Shown: positions 20,748 through 33,169, counted from the first letter of the stretch. The stretch is DNA of 64,000 nt from Isoetes taiwanensis (GCA_021234155.1 JAJEKV010000025.1:17229094-17293093), one strand, 5' to 3'. Notes: generated from the sequence alone by a model not told the origin. A program made the numbers and translations.

Positions 20748-23700
20748 TCTACTTATTTAAAATGTTTCTGGGTCGCCGGCCTCAGCCGGCGCTAACGCTT
20801 TTTCCGGCGATGTAACGCCGCTTTTTTAGTTTTCCGGGCAAAATTTTCCTTCATTTCTTATTGACTTGAATTTCTAATGCAGAGGAGGGAAGCGTTATTT
20901 TCGATGATGGGCAGCGAACATCATGGGGCGGGGCGGTAATCTCCTGCCCTCGGTCTTCCATGATTAAGGAAATGCAGTTCAAATCTGAGAGAGTTTTAGG
21001 TTGTTCTTTAGGAATCCCGGTCTGTTTGTTTTTTTTTTCTCCGCCAGCTCCATCAGTATTCAGCGACGAAAACGTCCAGGTAAAATTTGCTACAAAGAAC
21101 TATGTTTTGTGTAAGAACCTCCATAGCCGCAGAAGAATCCAGTATCCATTTTGGCTACCAGAACTTGCATCACAGATAAGAAGCATGCATGGTTTCTATT
21201 TTTCGTATCTCTGCTCAGCCCTTTGCATTTCGTATTTTTCTATTTTTCTATTTTTCTGTAAGGCTCTGTATGCGGCAGAGATCGCTGTAAGAGGTGAATG
21301 TTTAATGGGCAGCGGATAGATTGATCTGAGCAAATGACTCTGGGGCAAATGTTTCTCTATTCATGGCGACGATGAAGAATACGAAGCTCCAGATTTCAGC
21401 TATGGCGGAACATGATTCGCCTCCCACTGGTCCGGTATTATGCATACAGCTTTTATGTTTTTGAGTCTTTGCTCTTTTCGCTAAAATTTGTCCATTTAGA
21501 TTGAGCTTTGGACATGAACTGAAAGTCTAGAAGACCTTATAAACTAAATCAAAGAGTGATTTGTCTACGGTTCTCTTAGTCAGATTGGGTTCTTATTTTT
21601 AACAGAGGCCAATGCATGGATTTGCCATTAAGTTTCAACGGATTAATGCATGTTTAAAAACGTCAGATGCATGAGAGCAGTGGCTTTTTTGTACCAAGGT
21701 ATAATTCTGAGTTTTTTGTTTTCACTTCTTTCTTTTGGTCTATAGATGAGCATTGCTTTACATATAGGTGATTTCGGATTTTTCTCCTTTGTTTGTTGCT
21801 TAAATTGCATGTAGATTTGGCGCAGAATAAGAAATAATGTCTTTGAAAATGAACAGTGCATGCGTGGATGCTACCAATGATCATGTAAGGCAAGTGTCCC
21901 TGTATTCTTTCTTTTGGTATTTTTCTTTAATTTTTCATTCCAAAGTACAGGATGTCAACAAAAAACCATGCAGTTTCTTTGTGTCCCTTCTAAAGTCTTC
22001 TTCCTACACCTTTCTAGATAGGCTGTGGAAATCAAACTGGATCACATGAAGAAATGCTGGAACATTCCTTATCCGCTTTATTCGCTGCAAGAGCAAAAGA
22101 AAAACTGAGCTAAATAAGGTACATCCCTCATGCCATTGGTAATTCTGCGCTCATGTAAGGAGAAAATTGGCCCTTCTCATCTTTAGTCTGTATATTAGGT
22201 CCTGTTACTAGCATGTCCATGAACAACGTTTATACAAATTGTTTACTATTTTTGTCTAGGCAGTTTCAAGGGATTGCAAGGGATTTGCAGAATATACACC
22301 ACCAAATAGATGCGAGGGTTATTGTTTTGTATTGAAGATTAAAGTGGTAAAACCAGGTGTGTATGCATTGAATTTATGCCCAGCATAGATTGTCTAATGT
22401 GCTGGAATCTAGAACAACTATATTTACATGTGTTTGCTGGAACAAGTTGCTGGCTGAATTACCACTTTGCAGTGAGACCATAATTACACCATAATTACAG
22501 TGACAATGGAGCAGGGCATTCTGGAAGCCACAGCCACAAGTATGTTCAGATTTGGGAATCTGCATTTGTAGCAGAGAAGCATGTTACACATAGTTACTAT
22601 GGTCCAAAAAGAGATGATAGAAGACGGTTATGCACCTCTTGGTAGATGCCAGAAGCAAAATACTTGATTTATTGGCTGAAGTGACTTTTATATAGCCCAC
22701 AAACTAGATTATATCACGTTCAAAGTACTCTTAGCTTGATGTTGTGCTTGCTTTGCAGGGCTGCGCTGGCATATGGATGTAGCTGAAGCAGCCGAAGGAA
22801 GAACGAGAATGCTAAAGATTGAGATTGTTAATGCAACGTGATACCTATTCAAATGCTAAGATACTAACATCGCAAATGTAAGTTCATGGGTCTAGAGTTG
22901 CTTAGATACAGTAGTGAGCTGCATGCTTGCAATAAAAAAACATTCAAGAGAGACCATGGTCAGCCCATATATTGAGCAGATTAATAGATGAACTTCAAAA
23001 TTAGAGTCTTTCTTATATTTAACAATCTATTGGTTTTAACCAACATGATTATTGATTATGCTTCCTTTTGTATTTTATCCAGTGTGATAATTATATGATT
23101 GTATCAGTACCACATGCTTCCTTCAATGCTGTAAAAAGTTGGATTGCCGTTTTCTTATCATTTGGTAGTACAGTCTTCCAGCATTCATGTGGTTGCACCT
23201 TCATCCTTTGGTTGCTCATTTTCGTCATTGTTCTACACTGCGCTTAAGCAAGTATTCCATCAGTATTTTATTATTTCAAACTTGCTATGATCTTAATTCA
23301 TGTTGTCAATCCAAATCTCTGGCCGAGATGGTATTCGCTTATGAACCAGGCCCTATAAAGAATTGTAATAGAAGAAGGTAACGTAATAATGGGACAATGT
23401 TGGTGGTTCAAATCCATTAAGGAATGATTAACATCCTTTTAATCTGGCACTTGCACCTTTCTATAGAGATGGTTTTGTATGGTCCAATGCTTATGAGGTT
23501 ATTATTTATTAGAATCCTTATATTGCTCAGAGAATTCCAAGCTAATAAGAACATCCTTAGTAAGATTGTTGATGTACAAAGAGGTATATGAAAAGGCATA
23601 GATGTACAAAACATTTGTGTTGTCCAATGATGTCAATCATATGTCTGTTTCTTTACAACTTCTTCCACATGCATTTGTAACTATGGCACATGTCCAACTT

Positions 23701-24347
23701 TTCCTACAATAGTAATCACATTTTGAGAAAATTAAACTTGCCCAAACACTAAAATGGAGTTTCCTTTGGAAAGTGGAAATTACTTTTACTAGAAATTGTG
23801 TCATTATATCCCACTCATTATATCTGTAGGAGAGGTAAAGATACAGCATGGAAGCATCCATAAAAGTACAAATTAGGCCTTTTGGTGATGTGTGCCATGT
23901 GGAGATGCATATTTAGAGCTCCATCATGAACTAAAGTATGCCAAGGAACCAGGACAAAATTTTGTGTTTTACATTTATGTATCTGTTTTTTGTTGATGTA
24001 CTTAACTACTTCTAAGGGTGACATTTTGAACATAAGTTTGTACCTGTTTTTTTGTTGATGTAATTAACTACTTTTAAGGGCGACATTTTGAGCATAAGTT
24101 TTGGATCTGCCTTTCAATTTTTTCGTCTTTAGAGGTAAATTAAGTATCCCCAACCTTCCTTATAAAGCATTATTTTCTCTACTAAAATTGATAAATGCAA
24201 ACAAAAATACTTACAAATGCAAATAATGTCTATTCTTGCGAATATCAAGATGTGCTGTTGACAGAAGTTGCACATACGGACGTTAAAGGCCGCGTAAAAG
24301 CATATGCCAGGACATTAGCCCGGCAACGCCGGGCACACGTTTACTAG
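20748..24347 (+). mobile_element. Helitron copy 2 (complete, 3.6 kb)
   Basis: It begins A|TCTACTTATTT at 20748 and ends with the hairpin at 24318-24334 and CTAG at 24347, before T. It matches copy 1 along its whole length; the second half (matching 18230-19690) is almost base-for-base the same, while the first half differs at many short sites. It directly follows spacer 1, making a 4.65 kb unit repeated head to tail. Confidence 0.8.
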
Positions 24348-25387
24348 TATGTTCTAAAAAGTGTCGCCTTGCTTGATTGAAACAGGTTCAATTTTCCCCT
24401 ATACAACCTATTCGTCGGAAGGACAATTGTTGCCCGGGGACATATTTTGAATAGAACCACTCTTCATGGGAAGGAAATAGATCCTTCAAATGTGGCAATT
24501 GAGGTCACGGAGTCCGTGATCCCATCGACCGAGCTTCCAGTCCCCTGCGGAGGGGCAGATAACATTGGTGAAGCAGTAGGCACATTCATTCAGTGGCCTA
24601 AGAGGGATGTAAAACAAAATGAGTGCCCCTCAAGTGAAGATACGTCTTCGAGATCCCTCAATTTGCCCTCTTCAGAAGAGGATTCATCTAGTAGTCCACC
24701 ATCTGTCAGTAGCCCGCCGGACATCAGTTTCACTGCTCACTGTGGTGAACCAAGCAACATAGCAACAAATGAAGAAGATGAGATAGTACAGGAGATTGGA
24801 GGTCATGAGAATCTAGCTGCCCGTCTTGGTCTCAGGTTGTTTAAGCCTGAAGATGAGACAGCCTACTACTACTCGCAACAGATCTACTAGGTTTGCCATG
24901 CTACATTCTTCACTCCTGCATTGGATCTAAATATTCGAGGCTTAATATAGTCTTTAGTGATCCTCGGGATGCTATAGACGCGATGAGTTCTTGGGTGTAT
25001 CAAAGGTCGGGCTTTCAGCGGGTAACATAATAGATCCAACGGAAACTAAAATATCGTCATGTCATGCTTGTCCGAGAGGCCTATAGCTAATGGGGCCTAG
25101 TAACCCGAGACCCATGATGTTTTGCTTCATGATGGTAGGACAATTTCACAACATTTACAAGCTCGAGCTGCTCTCGAAATCAGATGACTTAGAAGTTGAG
25201 TGCTTGGAAGCTGATGTTGAGAAGCAATTCAAGAGGAAAAGGAAATATACATATGTGAAGCGGGTCGAGGGAACCAAAGGGGATAGCAAGGAAGAGAGGA
25301 TGTGCGCTTCCAAGTCAATCAAGAGTGCTCTAAAATCAACATGCCGCAAGGGACTAATGTGTCAAAAACCGGAGCCGAGAGCAAGTA
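24348..25387 (+). pseudogene. Spacer 2: DUF8039-like element gene piece, partly open
   Basis: The frame from 24447 to 24890 is open and reads TLHGKEIDPSNVAIEVTES, LPVPCGGADNIGEAVGTF and IQWPKRDV, which follows the DUF8039 pattern closely (HG, V.V.V, LP.P, eAvGtF..WP). A Ser/Pro-rich linker and an acidic block follow. After 24890 the frame breaks, then reopens as EVECLEADVEKQFKRKRKYT (about 25195-25370). The end abuts the third Helitron. Together with the following DUF7869-type gene this may once have been one element gene into which the Helitron was inserted. Confidence 0.6.
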
Positions 25388-28300
25388 TCTACTTATTTAA
25401 AATGTTTCGCCGGGTTTGTCACCGGCCGCTTAACGCTTTTTCCGGGATGTAACGCCGCTTTTTAGTTTTCCCGCAAAATTTTCCTTCATTTCTTATTGAC
25501 TTGAATTTCTAATGCGAGGAGGGAAGCGTTATTTTCGATGATGGGCAGCTTAACATCATGGGGGGGCGGTAATCTCCCCGCCCTCGGTCTTCCGGAGGGA
25601 AGCGTTATTTTCGATGATGGGCGCCGAACATCATGGGGCCTGCCTCCTGCCTCTCGGTCTTCCATGATTAAGGAAATGCGGTTCAAATCGAGAGAGTTTT
25701 AGGTTGTTCTTTAGGAATCCCGGCCTGTTTGTTTTTTTTTCTCCGCCAAACCCATCAAGATTCAAATGATTTTAAAACGCCCGTAAAATTTGCTACAAAG
25801 AACTATGTTTTGTGTAAGAACCTCCATAGCCGCTAGAAGAATCCAAGATCCATTTTGGCTACCGTAACTTGCATCACGTATAAGAAGCATGCATGGTTTC
25901 TATTTTTTTCGTATCTCTGCTCAGCCCTTTGCATTTCGTATTTTTCTATTTTTCTATTTTTCAGAAGGCTCAGATGCGGCGAGATCGATCAGAAGAGGTG
26001 AATGTTTAATGGGCAAATGGATAGATTGATCCGAGCAAATGACTCGGGGGCAAATGTTTCTCTATTCATGGCGACGATGAAGAATACTGGGCTCAGATTT
26101 CAGCTATGGCGAACATGATTCGCCTCCCACCGGGTCCGTATTATGCATACAGCCTTTTTATGTTTTTGAGTCTTTGCTCTTTTTCGCTAAAATTTGTCCA
26201 TTTAGATTGAGCTTTGGACATGAACTGAAAGTCTAGAAGACCTTATAAACTAAATCAAAGAGTGATTTGTCTACGGTTCTCTTAGTCAGATTGGGTTCTT
26301 ATTTTTAACAGAGGCCAATGCATGGATTTGCCATTAAGTTTCAACGGATTAATGCATGTTTAAAAACGCCGATGCATGAGAGCAAAGGGCTTTTTTTTGT
26401 ACCAAGGTATAATTCTGAGTTTTTTGTTTTCACTTCTTTCTTTTGGTCTATAAATGAGCATTGCTTTACATATAGGTGATTTCGGATTTTTCTCCTTTGT
26501 TTGTTGCTTAAATTGCATGTAGATTTGGCGCAGAATAAGAAATAATGTCTTTGAAAATGAACAGTGCATGCGTGGATGCTACCAATGATCATGTAAGGCA
26601 AGTGTCCCTCGTATTCTTTCTTTTGGTATTTTTCTTTAATTTTTTCATTCCAATGTACAGATGTCAACAAAAACCATGCGCTTTTTGTGTCCCTTCTAAA
26701 GTCTTTCCTACACCTTTCTAGATAGGTCATGGAAATCAAACCGATCACATGAAGAAATGCTGGAACATTCCTTATCCGCTTTATTCGCTGCAAGAGCAAA
26801 AGAAAAACTGAGCTAAATAAGGTACATCCCTCATGCCATTGGTAATTCTCGCCATGTAAGGAGAAAATTGGCCCTTCTCATCTTTAGTCCAGATATTAGG
26901 TCCCGGCATACTAGCATGTCCATGAACAACGCTTATACAAATTGTTTACTATTTTTGTCTAGGCAGCTTCAAGGGATTGCAAGGGATTTGGCGTAAATAT
27001 ACACCACCAAATAGATGCGAGGGTTATTGTTTTGTATTGAAGATTAAAGTGGTAAAACCAGTGTGTATGCATTGAATTTATGCCCAAAGATAGATTGTCT
27101 AATGTGCTTTGGAGTCTAGAACAACTATATTTACATGTGTTTGCTGGAACAAGTTGTCGGGTTGAATTACCACTTTGCGGTGAGACCATAATTACACCAT
27201 AATTACAAAGGACAATGGAGCAGGGCATTCGAAGCCACAGCCACAAGTATGTTCAGATTTGGGAATCAGATTTGTAGCGTAGAAGCATGTTACACATAGT
27301 TACTATGGTCCAAAAAGAGATGATAGAAGACGGTTATGCACCTCTTGGTAGATGCCGAAGCAAAATACTTGATTTATTGGCTGAAGTGACTTTTATATAG
27401 CCCACAAACTAGATTATATCACGCTCAAAGTACTCTTAGCTTGATGTTGTGCTTGCTTTGCAGTATCATACCGGCATATGGATGTAGCTAAAGCAAAATT
27501 AAGGAAGAACGAGAATGCTAAAGATTGAGATTGTTAATGCAACGTGATACCTATTCAAATGCTAAGATACTAACATCGCAAATGTAAGTTCATGGGTCTA
27601 GAGTTGCTTAGATACAAAGATGGTGAGTCGCATGCTTGCAATAAAAACATTCAAGAGAGACCATGGTCAGCCCATATATTGAGCAGATTAATAGATGAAC
27701 TTCAAAATTAGAGTCTTTCTTGTATTTAACAATCTATTGGTTTTAACCAACATGATTATGCTTCCTTTTGTATTTTATCCAGTGTGATAATTATATGATT
27801 GTATCAGTACCACATGCTTCCTTCAATGCTGTAAAAAGTTGGATTGCCGTTTTCTTATCATTTGGTAGTACGGTCTTCCAAAGATTCATGTGGTTGCACC
27901 TTCATCCTTTGGTTGCTCATTTTCGCCATTGTTCTACAACCGCTGCGCTTTAAGCAAGTATTCCATCAAGATTTTATTATTTCAAACTTGCTATGATCTT
28001 AATTCATGTTGTCAATCCAAATTACCGAGATGGTATTCATTATGAACCAGCCCTATAAAGAATTGTAATAGAAGAAGGTAACGTAATAATGGGACAATGT
28101 TGATGGTTCAAATCCATTAAGGAATGATTAACATCCTTTTAATCTGGCACTTGCACCTTTCTATAGAGATGGTTTTGTATGGTCCAATGCTTATGAGGTT
28201 ATTATTTATTAGAATCCTTATATTGCTCAGAGAATTCCAAGCTAATAAGAACATCCTTAGTAAGATTGTTGATGTACAAAGAGGTATATGAAAAGGCATA

Positions 28301-29025
28301 GATGTACAAAACATTTGTGTTGTCCAATGATGTCAATCATATGTCCTGCTTTTTTACAACTTCTTCCACATGCATTTGTAACTATGGCACATGTCCAACT
28401 TTTCCTACAATAGTAATCACATTTTGAGAAAATTAAACTTGCCCAAACACTAAAATGGAGTTTCCTTTGGAAAGTGGAAATTACTTTTACTAGAAATTGT
28501 GTCATTATATCCCACTCATTATATCCTCAGAGGGAGAGGTAAAGATACAGCATGGAAGCATCCATAAAAGTACAAATTAGGCCCTTTTGGTGATGTGTGC
28601 CATGTGGAGATGCATATTTAGAGCTCCATCATGAACTAAAGTATGCCAAGGAACCAGGACAAAATTTTGTGTTTTACATTTATGTATCTGTTTTTTGTTG
28701 ATGTACTTAACTACTTCTAAGGGTGACATTTTGAACATAAGTTTGTACCTGTTTTTTTGTTGATGTAATTAACTACTTTTAAGGGCGACATTTTGAGCAT
28801 AAGTTTTGGATCTGCCTTTCAATTTTTTCGTCTTTAGAGGTAAATTAAGTATCCCCAACCTTCCTTATAAAGCATTATTTTCTCTACTAAAATTGATAAA
28901 TGCAAACAAAAATACTTACAAATGCAAATAATGTCTATTCTTGCGAATATCAAGATGTGATGTTGACAGAAGTTGCACATACGGACGTTAAAGGCCGCGT
29001 AAAAGCATATGCCAGGACATTAGCC
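25388..29025 (+). mobile_element. Helitron copy 3 (5' end present, 3' terminus replaced)
   Basis: It starts with A|TCTACTTATTT at 25388 and matches the other copies up to 29025 (ATATGCCAGGACATTAGCC). Copies 1 and 2 continue into the terminal hairpin; this one instead runs straight into the coding frame of the plus-strand DUF7869-type gene. About 25590-25655 contains a local duplication of the GGAGGGAAGCGTTATTTTCG block. The first 2 kb is the most diverged of the three. Confidence 0.75.
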
Positions 29026-31264
29026 TTAAGAAAAGAATTTTATTCTCAGTCAAGCAGTGCCAGGATTACGCTTGTTTTTGATGTGTTGAGTGTAACTTAT
29101 ACAGGGCAGTCGGAGGCGAAAGTAGTGGTCTCTGGAGTGGAGTGCTGTCAATTCGCATGGCGCGTGGCTTTAGGAGTTGCTCAATCTACGTTTTATAGTT
29201 GGAGGAAGAGGTTCGAGTTAGGTGGAAAACGGGCGAGCATGGTAATACACGTGCTAAGAAGCCTAGATCCGTGACACTAGCTACGTAAAAGTGTGCTTGA
29301 TACCTTCATTAGTGAGAATGCGGAGAGCATTCCACATAGAAGCAAAAAAGGAAAGGATGATATAAGGGAGAATGTTCACAAACTTCCTTCCATTCTTAAT
29401 AAGAAGAGCATACATAAGGAAGTGGGTGCCGTGGTGGAAGAATTGACAGAAAGAGTGTAACCTTGCCCTCTTTTACAATATTTGGAAGAAAGAGTTTCCG
29501 GACGTCAAGATAGCAAAAAATACAAAGATTCTCCAAGTGTAACATATGTGTAGTCATCAAGCGTAAACCGGAAAGAACAAAAGATACAAGGGAGAGGCGC
29601 AACCTTTCAATTCAACTACGGCACATATGTTGGAACAACGCTCCTCAGAGGGAGTCAATATTGGCATTGGCGTGCATTATCACATCGCTCGCGTAAAAGT
29701 CACCTTTGCATAATACATGATAAGATGGATCAGGTCAAAACACTCACACCAAGAAGTCACCATCTCGCAAAGTCTGTTTGGAGAGGAGATCGCTTGAAGA
29801 GAAGCTTGACAGGAGCATTGACACATGGTCATGGTGGACGGGCTTATGGCCATTTCTCTCTTGATCTTTGGAAGGATGACTCAAACTTTCATGTTGGATC
29901 ACTTTCTAGGATCCTACACTATCTTGAGTTGCCTAAGAAGACAAGTGCGGTGATCCAGGTGGAAGCGTAACTACAGATTGCAAATTGATGCAAGCCCTAA
30001 AAGATACTCGACCACTGCAGCATAAGCTAGCGCAGACACAAGAGAAGATGCCTTCATCTTCTACTGCCAACTTAGAAGGCTTCAATCCTCTTCCTCGAAA
30101 TCTCTACTTACAGTTGGATAATGCATCGGGTCAAAATAAAAATAGATATGTGTTCTCCTACCTCTCTTATTTGACATGGCTTAAGGTATTCGATGAGATT
30201 CAAAGTTGGCTTCATGATGGTTGGGCATACTCATGACGATATTGATGCATTGTTTGGGAACTTTTCGACGTTAATGAGTTCATCGGATGCTCTAACTTTG
30301 CCTGAGTTGCTTTACTTGTTTAGCAAGTGCAATGCAAAGTCTCCTGTTCCATATTTTGTGGATGAAGTTCCAGATTGGAAAGGCTTTGTCAAGGGATATA
30401 TCCCTGATAAAGGCCAACGTCTAACAGGCCATACCGACCCATTGCTATTCCGATTTAAAATGGATGGGAAATGGCCCATTATGCAATATAAGATGCGGCC
30501 AACCCATAAAGAGTGGATTCCAGAAAAAGGAATAAGAATGTGGAAGGAGGATGAAAATGGTGAGCCAACGTTACCAACAGGGGTGCCTAAAAATATCCCT
30601 CCAAGGAAGACATTGAAAGATCTCCCCGGCTCCCGCAGACAAAGATCGCAAGTACATAGCATTATGGAATTCCTTCCGCAAAAATCAAGAAGATAGTGTG
30701 TTTGCAACGACAAAGACAAAGCAACTATGGATTACCGGAACGAGATTCTTTTGTGTTTGGAAGATGTATCTCCGTGATCGACCTCAAAATGATAACTTTT
30801 GGTTGCGTATAAGGCAAGAACCTCTACAAGCCGCATTTACTCCGGAGGTCGATGAAGCCACCGTGGCTTGTAAGACCTTTGCCCTACGTATTGGGGCCAG
30901 CCAGATGGGCCATTGTTGCCTATGGATGAGTTCGATCCTCATGCACATGTTACGAAAGGTATGTTTGTTTTAGTCCGATCGGAGATCGATGAAACTCCAA
31001 CGTGGTTGGGCTTTACGTAAGAAGATGCCATCCTAGATCCGTAGTCTACCAATTATGGTCACATTTATGTATCATGGTGGATGCCTCATTGGTCGTGACT
31101 ATACAAAGTTGCTTAACTAAACGCTGGCGACCCAATCCATCGATCCATCAAGGTATGAGAAGTTAGATGCCATACATTATGCATGGGATGCAAATGGCAA
31201 AAGACCAAGACCTGCTCAGATTCCAAAATACATTGTTGACATGTGGGGACATAGCATTAGCTAA
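28900..31264 (+). pseudogene. DUF7869-type transposase-like gene, plus-strand copy
   Basis: The first part (28900-29274) reads through the last 100 bases of Helitron copy 3 into an HTH-like block (GVAQSTFYSWRKRFELGG). After a broken stretch comes the core: DKMDQVKT, SVWRGDRLK, GALTHGHGG, FSLDLWKDDSNFHVGSL, LYLQLDNASGQNKNRYVFSY (30101-30160), then VGFMMVGHTHDDIDALFGNF. The last part has PLLFRFKMDGKWPIMQYKM, KEWIPEKGIRMW and a possible end at the TAA at 31262. The complete H-T-H-D-D-I-D motif is kept. Single-base slips lie near 29275, 29960 and 30230. The minus-strand copy at 5.4-8.1 kb is about half identical at protein level and shares the 3' flank. Confidence 0.7.
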
Positions 31265-31379
31265 AAGCTCTCAATCTCACCATGTTCTCGATAATTATGT
31301 ATGTAATTTCTTTTGCTATAATACTTAAGCATTTTGGACAATTAATACATTGTCGATACATCAATTAGCTTTCATTATG

Positions 31380-31930
31380 CTTATACTAACATCCTTACAT
31401 CTTTTATAATAGGTGTTTAATACACATCATTACATCTGATGCACACATTATTGATGGCATACATATAATTTAGATGCATATATTATTGCTGGTATTATAG
31501 AGTCGATGATTCACTCATCTTCAATCCCTGCTAACGTGATCGCATTCACTCATAGGCACGGCAAGCTCGTGAAGCCAAAGAAGATGGATCACAACACGAG
31601 TAAGGCCAGGGCAATGACACTTAGGACCATCAGCTTTGGATTGCAAGTAGGGATCCAGCTTAACACCTTTATGTATGCACCGAACAATATCATTGTAGCT
31701 CATGGAGCAAAGAATGGTCTCAAACCGATCTTCATAAATATTATAAGCCATGGGAGATGAATGACTTCTACCAATCGAATGGAGTCGCTTTTATAGTCGT
31801 TGTAGAATTATTGGTATAATACTTCAAAGATTATTGGTATTATAATGTGAGCATTATTGGTATTATACCTCAAAGCATTATTGGTATTATACTTCAACAT
31901 TATTGGTATTATACTTCAACATTATTGATT
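31380..31930 (+). repeat. 3' flank of the plus-strand element: small ORF and TTATTGGTATTATAC repeats
   Basis: A frame at 31506-31760 (HRHGKLVKPKKMDHNT, then SFGLQVGIQLNT) is the third copy of the small ORF found at 4.2 and 5.1 kb. It ends SHGR and a stop at 31758. From 31800 to 31930 the unit ATTATTGGTATTATACTTCAA is repeated about five times. The shared 3' flank marks the outer part of the same mobile element as at 4.1-5.3 kb. Confidence 0.6.
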
Positions 31931-31959
31931 CAGAGCTATAAATTCTTTTACCTTGCTTT

Positions 31960-32440
31960 CACTTCTCACTTTTCACCTTGCTACTTGATCTTGATCCTTG
32001 CTTCTTGCTCCTTCGCCTTCCTTGTTCCTTGATCTTCTTGCTACTTGATCTTCCTTGTTCCATGATCTTCTTGCTACTTGATCTTCCTTGTTCATTGCTT
32101 CTTGCTACAGTTGATCTTGATCCTTGTTCGGAATCCTTGCTACTTCATTCCCGTGCTCCTTGCTATTTGATCTTGTTCCTTGCTCTTGGTCTTGCTACTT
32201 GATCTTGTTCCTTGATACTTGATCTTGATCCTTGCTTCTTGCTCCTTGATCTTCCTTGTTCCTTGATCTTCTTGCTACTTGATCTTCCTTGTTCATTGCT
32301 TCTTGCTACTTGATCTTGATCCTTGTTCCTTGCTACTTCATTCCCGTGCTCCTTGCTACTTGATCTTGTTCCTTGCTCTTGATCTTGCTACTTGCTCTAC
32401 TCCGCTACGTGTTCCTTGCTCTGTCGGTGATCCTTGCTTG
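31960..32440. repeat. CTTGCTACTTGATCTTGATC minisatellite
   Basis: Units of about 15-30 bases built from CTTGCT, ACTTGATCTT and CCTTGTTC are repeated some 20 times. The plus frame stays open and would encode Leu/Asp/Pro repeats, but nothing suggests this is protein. It sits immediately before the ATG of the next ORF and inflates its open frame upstream. Confidence 0.85.
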
Positions 32441-32449
32441 CTTTTGCAA

Positions 32450-33034
32450 ATGATTGGACCCAATCCTCCCTGGGCTACTCCAGAAGGCCTGAGGCATTCT
32501 GTGCGGCCTGGAATGGATGAGCTATTTGACCATTTCTTGGAGTGGAGGTTGCGCCACAGTCCCACCAAGGAGCTTACAATGGAGTTGATCAACTTCATTC
32601 TGGAGCGATTTGATTGTGGTCATGAGCCACTGATGGAAATTAATCCATCTGAATGTTATAGGAGACTTGCAATGAGGGGAATGCTTGAACCCCCTCCTTT
32701 TCTGGACGAGATGCTACAGCAATTGAGGCCTCTTCTTCGTGCTGGATATTTAGCACACTCTCTGGATGCATACATATCAGAGTTCATTCATGAAATTTCT
32801 AAGGGACAGATGTATGGCCTTATTAGGGTGTACTACAACGAGTACAACGGTTTTGTGGGGTTGGGTCCGCTCTTCTTCCGTGAGTATCATCCTGTGGAAT
32901 TACTTTTTCTAATGACTAGGTACCCCATATGGTGGGAAGAATCAGGCTGGGATATGCATGAGCTCTTGACTCCTAACCCAGATGCGTGGGTTAGACCTCG
33001 CAGGCAAAGGGAAAGGGGAAGGGGAAGGGGTTAG
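32450..33034 (+). CDS. Orphan ORF, 194 residues, unknown family
   Basis: The frame from ATG 32450 (MIGPNPPWATPEGLRHSV) to the TAG at 33032 is open and has a normal globular composition: many Trp, Tyr, Leu and Glu, then a Gly/Arg tail (RQRERGRGRG). Landmarks are FLEWRLRHSPTKELTMELIN, FEYHPVELL-like REYHPVELLFLMTRYP and WWEESGWDMHELL. I chose this ATG because everything upstream in the same frame is minisatellite. I do not recognise the family. It lies between a DUF7869-type gene and gene B, so it may belong to either mobile element or be an independent gene. Confidence 0.5.
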   Translation: MIGPNPPWATPEGLRHSVRPGMDELFDHFLEWRLRHSPTKELTMELINFILERFDCGHEPLMEINPSECYRRLAMRGMLEPPPFLDEMLQQLRPLLRAGYLAHSLDAYISEFIHEISKGQMYGLIRVYYNEYNGFVGLGPLFFREYHPVELLFLMTRYPIWWEESGWDMHELLTPNPDAWVRPRRQRERGRGRG

Positions 33035-33169
33035 GAACCTGGGGGAAGGTTACTAGGGACATACATAGTTCATACTTCGGTCTCTATTGTGTTTGGAAGT
33101 TGGTATATGATACCGTGTTATTATGTTCTCTAAATATTCATGTATGTATGATACACGGGTACTGCACGT

